From: Fidelibacterota bacterium
GTDB lineage: Bacteria > Marinisomatota > Marinisomatia > Marinisomatales > UBA1611
DNA length: 28,209 nucleotides
Direction: 5' to 3'
NCBI GenBank assembly: GCA_002718285.1
Contig: PBAR01000005.1
Coordinates: 14,924-43,132 of the forward strand
Shown here: positions 25,081 through 28,209 of the stretch, in pieces
How positions within the stretch are numbered: position 1 is the first letter of the stretch
Layout: every line of letters starts with the position of its first letter
Program-made: the position numbers and the translations under genes
The notes under the pieces: model-generated
What the model saw: only the letters and a program-made list of their open reading frames with translations
Databases searched by the model: none
Told to the model about the DNA's origin: nothing

Positions 25081-27071
25081 CGAAAACATATTTAAAATTT
25101 CGCACAAGGATTACTGTACTTACCTGTTTTATAATTTTATCTTGGTCAACACTATGTGCTAGATTATTTCAGATACAAGTATTAAATAGAGAGAAATATC
25201 AAAAGATAATTTTAAATCAAGCCCGAAAAAAACAAACTCTTATTGCCAGCCGGGGAAATATTTATGATCGAAATAACCGACCATTTACTAGAAATATTAT
25301 CCACTATACTCTTTCTGCAAATCCACAAGTTGTTAAAGATAAATCAAATCTTGCAGAAATATTAAGTAGAAATACAGGAAAACCAGTTGAAAAATACCTA
25401 AACAAATTGAAGTCAAAAGATAATTTTGTTTATTTGGAACGCAATCTACAAAAGGAAACTTTGGGAGCATTAGAGAACATCTCAATTGATGGCCTACATA
25501 TTAAAAGACACTACCGAAGGTATTATCCCCATAATTCTATAGCAGCGCAGATTATTGGGTATACCAATGTGGATGATATGGGTATATCAGGAATTGAAAA
25601 GGATTTCAATGAATATTTAACAGGGACTCCAGGTTGGGTAATAAAGACCAAAGGATGGAAAGGTAAATTCCAGAAAAAAAGTGGTAACCCTTATCAGGAA
25701 CCTATAAATGGCAACAATATACAACTGACAATTGACTTGGAGTATCAGTCAGTTCTTGAGGAAGAACTTTACCGAAGGCAGCAAGAGACTAATGCCAAAG
25801 CAGCAACTGGAATTATTATGAATCCGCAAACTGGCGAAATCATAGCCATGGCTTCAACGCCTGGTTTCAATAACAATCGATATTTTGATACAGAAATGGA
25901 TTATCATCGAGTGCGTGCGGTTACTGATCAATTTGAACCTGGATCTACCTTTAAGATAGTTGCCGCTATTTCTGCTCTATCAAAAAATGCTGTAAATCTT
26001 ACTGATGAATTCAATTGTGAAAATGGGAAATTTCCTTATTATGATATAACTATCACAGATCATGAAAAATTTGGATTCCTTACACTGCCTCAAATAATTC
26101 AAAATTCCAGCAATATTGGGGTTGTTAAAGTCATGGAAAAGGTAGGTTCAATCTCGCTTTTTGAAACTGCAAGAAATTTAGGATTTGGTACTATAACACG
26201 TATAAGCATATCTGGAGAACTTTCGGGAAAACTTCATCCAGTCAAAAATTGGAGCAGAGTATCTCAAGGACAAATTTCTATGGGGTATGAAGTAGGTGTA
26301 ACTGCAATGCAATTGGCAACTGCCTACTGCGCTGTAGCAAATGGAGGATTCATGGTATCCCCAAGAATAGTTCGACAAATTATTAAAAACAATAAAGATG
26401 TAGTCTATACAGAGGAACCAAGCATTATTCGAAGAGTAGCTAATAAAGATGTAATGAATCAAGTAAATAAAATGTTGCGATCTGTTGTATTAAACGGTAC
26501 TGGACATAATGCAGAAATTGCTGGCTGGGAAGTTGCGGGAAAAACGGGTACGGCAAAAAAAGTATTAAATGGTAAATATTCTGATGACAAATACATTTCA
26601 AATTTTATCGGGATATTTCCTTATCAAAATCCTCAATTACTTGGGCTAATCGTGTTAGATGAACCAGATAAGCCTTACCACTGGGGATCTGAGGGTGCGG
26701 CTATTGCATTTAAACGAGTAATGAAAAGGATAATTAATTTGGATGATAATATAGTTCCTCCCTCAAAATTAAAAAAAGAACAGGCAATGGCTATAAGGAA
26801 CCCTGGTTCTAGTAATATAACTTTTAGTGATATTAAGTCCAGTGAACTTTCATTAAAAATTCATCCTCCACTTCTATCCAATGTATCTCTGTATGATAGC
26901 AAAATTAAAATGCCCGATGTAAGAGGTTATAGTATGCGCAAAGCAATGACTACTTTGCGTGATCATGGAATAAAATTTAAGATAGAGGGTAGCGGCCAGG
27001 TTTTGTGGCAAAGCCCAAGACCAGGAACTATTTTGAATAACAAAAATAGTTGTGTGATTCATCTAAAATGA
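25077..27071 (+). CDS. ftsI: Septal peptidoglycan transpeptidase FtsI/PBP3 with C-terminal PASTA domain
   Basis: This class B penicillin-binding protein cross-links septal peptidoglycan together with FtsW. The 664-residue protein has an N-terminal membrane helix (about 10-30) and the dimerisation-domain start with SRGNIYDRNNRPF (about 58-70). The transpeptidase motifs are SxxK at Ser290-Lys293 (EPGSTFKI), SxN at 344-346 (SSN) and KTG from Lys489. A PASTA domain at about 611-664 (MPDVRGYSMRKAM) ends the protein. C-terminal PASTA domains are common in SpoVD/FtsI proteins of Firmicutes and FCB bacteria and absent in E. coli FtsI. It overlaps ftsL and murE by 4 nt each, so translation is probably coupled. 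Confidence 0.95.
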   Translation: MTKTYLKFRTRITVLTCFIILSWSTLCARLFQIQVLNREKYQKIILNQARKKQTLIASRGNIYDRNNRPFTRNIIHYTLSANPQVVKDKSNLAEILSRNTGKPVEKYLNKLKSKDNFVYLERNLQKETLGALENISIDGLHIKRHYRRYYPHNSIAAQIIGYTNVDDMGISGIEKDFNEYLTGTPGWVIKTKGWKGKFQKKSGNPYQEPINGNNIQLTIDLEYQSVLEEELYRRQQETNAKAATGIIMNPQTGEIIAMASTPGFNNNRYFDTEMDYHRVRAVTDQFEPGSTFKIVAAISALSKNAVNLTDEFNCENGKFPYYDITITDHEKFGFLTLPQIIQNSSNIGVVKVMEKVGSISLFETARNLGFGTITRISISGELSGKLHPVKNWSRVSQGQISMGYEVGVTAMQLATAYCAVANGGFMVSPRIVRQIIKNNKDVVYTEEPSIIRRVANKDVMNQVNKMLRSVVLNGTGHNAEIAGWEVAGKTGTAKKVLNGKYSDDKYISNFIGIFPYQNPQLLGLIVLDEPDKPYHWGSEGAAIAFKRVMKRIINLDDNIVPPSKLKKEQAMAIRNPGSSNITFSDIKSSELSLKIHPPLLSNVSLYDSKIKMPDVRGYSMRKAMTTLRDHGIKFKIEGSGQVLWQSPRPGTILNNKNSCVIHLK

Positions 27072-28209
27072 AAAAAGAATTAAAACATCTTGTTCGAAAT
27101 TTTGCAAGTGAAGAATCAGTCCCAGATATTATGATAAATGGAGTTAAAAGTAATTCTAGCGATATTACAAAAGGTGATTTATTCATTGCTATCCCTGGAA
27201 AATTACATGATGGGCATGATTATATTCATGATGCTATTGAAAATGGAGCATCAGCCATAATCTCAAATGGAAGAGATCTGGGTAAATTAGGGATACCGCA
27301 AATAAAAGTTTCAAATCCACGTCGAGTAGCATCTTTATTGGCAGCTGAATTTTACAATCATCCTTCTAGATATATAAAAATAATTGGTATTACTGGAACT
27401 AATGGAAAAACGACTACAGCATCTTTATTATCCTATATACTATCTCATTCTGGTCATAAAACTGCACAGCTTGGAACACTAGGTTTAATTGCTGAAGGAT
27501 TCAAACAAAATAAATCTTTAACCACTCCAGATAGTCTAATTATACAAAAAATATTATCTGATTTGGTAGAAGCAAATTTTTCAACCCTTGTAATGGAAGT
27601 CTCATCACATGGATTAGATCAATATAGAGTTTCAGATGTGGATTTTAATTTGGCAATATATACTAACCTAACGCCAGAACATTTGGACTATCATGGAACA
27701 ATGGAATCCTATTTTCAATCTAAGGCGAAGTTATTTCATATGCTCAATCTAGATTCTACGGCAATTATAAATACAGCTGATTTAAATGGTATTCGATTAG
27801 CTAAGGAAACTAATACAACTGTATTAAAATATTCGATGTCAAGAATGAAAGGTACTAAATCTATTCATTATCGTGACCTAGAATTAGGGATCGATGGTAT
27901 AAAAGGAATAATAAAGACAGAAAATAAAACTTATAAAGTGGATTCAAAGCTTATAGGGAAATTCAATGCTGATAATATTTTAGCTGCTGTTTCTGGAGCA
28001 CACTCCATGGGGATAGAGAAAAATTATATCGAAAAAGGGATTGAAACATGCCCCCCAATTCCAGGAAGAATGGAGCCGTTCAATCTTAAAAATGGTGCTA
28101 CTGCATTTATAGATTATGCGCATACGCCAGACGCTTTTGATAAGGTTTTAGGAGCAATTAAACAATTATCAAAAAAGGAAACCAATATTTTTGTTGTCTT
28201 TGGGGCAGG
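27068..28209 (+). CDS. murE: UDP-N-acetylmuramoyl-tripeptide synthetase MurE (3' end beyond window)
   Basis: Mur ligase E adds the third amino acid, usually meso-diaminopimelate or lysine, to UDP-MurNAc-L-Ala-D-Glu. I translated 380 codons from the ATG at 27068; the gene is cut by the window edge. The N-terminal domain includes VKSNSSDITKGDLFIAIPG. The ATP-binding P-loop is GTNGKTTT at 110-117. TTPDSLIIQKIL, VMEVSSHGLDQYR and TNLTPEHLDYHGTMESY are typical of MurE and include the carbamylated-lysine region (SKAKLF). PIPGRMEPF and DYAHTPDAFDKVL follow. The DNPR-type motif that indicates diaminopimelate specificity lies outside the window. The start overlaps the ftsI stop by 4 nt. Confidence 0.96.
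   Translation, partial: MKKELKHLVRNFASEESVPDIMINGVKSNSSDITKGDLFIAIPGKLHDGHDYIHDAIENGASAIISNGRDLGKLGIPQIKVSNPRRVASLLAAEFYNHPSRYIKIIGITGTNGKTTTASLLSYILSHSGHKTAQLGTLGLIAEGFKQNKSLTTPDSLIIQKILSDLVEANFSTLVMEVSSHGLDQYRVSDVDFNLAIYTNLTPEHLDYHGTMESYFQSKAKLFHMLNLDSTAIINTADLNGIRLAKETNTTVLKYSMSRMKGTKSIHYRDLELGIDGIKGIIKTENKTYKVDSKLIGKFNADNILAAVSGAHSMGIEKNYIEKGIETCPPIPGRMEPFNLKNGATAFIDYAHTPDAFDKVLGAIKQLSKKETNIFVVFGA

Overview
The window is a compact, AT-rich stretch of bacterial chromosome. It carries housekeeping and envelope genes and shows no mobile element, rRNA or CRISPR. The closest fit is a Gram-negative member of the FCB superphylum (Bacteroidetes/Marinimicrobia-like). The grounds are a PorU-type C25 peptidase of the type IX secretion system, an UpxY-family antiterminator beside capsule genes, a LapA/LapB pair, and low GC content. 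The exact phylum is inference; a Marinimicrobia (SAR406)-like lineage is my best guess.

Region 1 (1-6332) holds surface-polysaccharide control genes. On the minus strand are a PHP-family tyrosine phosphatase (CpsB/YwqE type), a small SLBB export protein and a Wzc-type tyrosine autokinase cut by the window edge. Upstream of them, behind a leader with three small GC-rich hairpins, lies a three-domain regulator (winged helix, GHKL ATPase, STAS-like). Divergent from it are an UpxY/NusG-like antiterminator and an unrecognised exported protein.

Region 2 (6343-11967, minus strand) contains a GDP-mannose 3,5-epimerase, a selenocysteine tRNA (anticodon UCA, long variable arm, encoded CCA), and a tight run uxs-miaB-lapA-lapB-SPOR/TPR protein. 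It combines nucleotide-sugar synthesis, tRNA modification and envelope homeostasis.

Region 3 (12080-17467, minus strand) contains an M23 endopeptidase with its own good promoter, a small coiled-coil protein, serA and a mitochondrial-type aconitase.

Region 4 (17609-28209, plus strand) contains the PorU-like C25 protease, maf, arfB and rodZ. These are followed by the start of a dcw (division and cell wall) cluster: mraZ, rsmH, ftsL, ftsI and murE, the last cut by the window edge. The dcw genes overlap by 1-4 nt. The mraZ promoter is well formed and overlaps two TGGGT repeats spaced 10 bp apart, matching the known MraZ autoregulatory site.

The common theme is the cell envelope: capsule or exopolysaccharide, LPS control, peptidoglycan synthesis and cleavage, and type IX secretion. 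I found no clearly new multi-gene system. The best candidates for follow-up are the tRNA-Sec, the HTH-GHKL-STAS regulator with its neighbouring antiterminator and structured leader, and the bacterial GDP-mannose epimerase.
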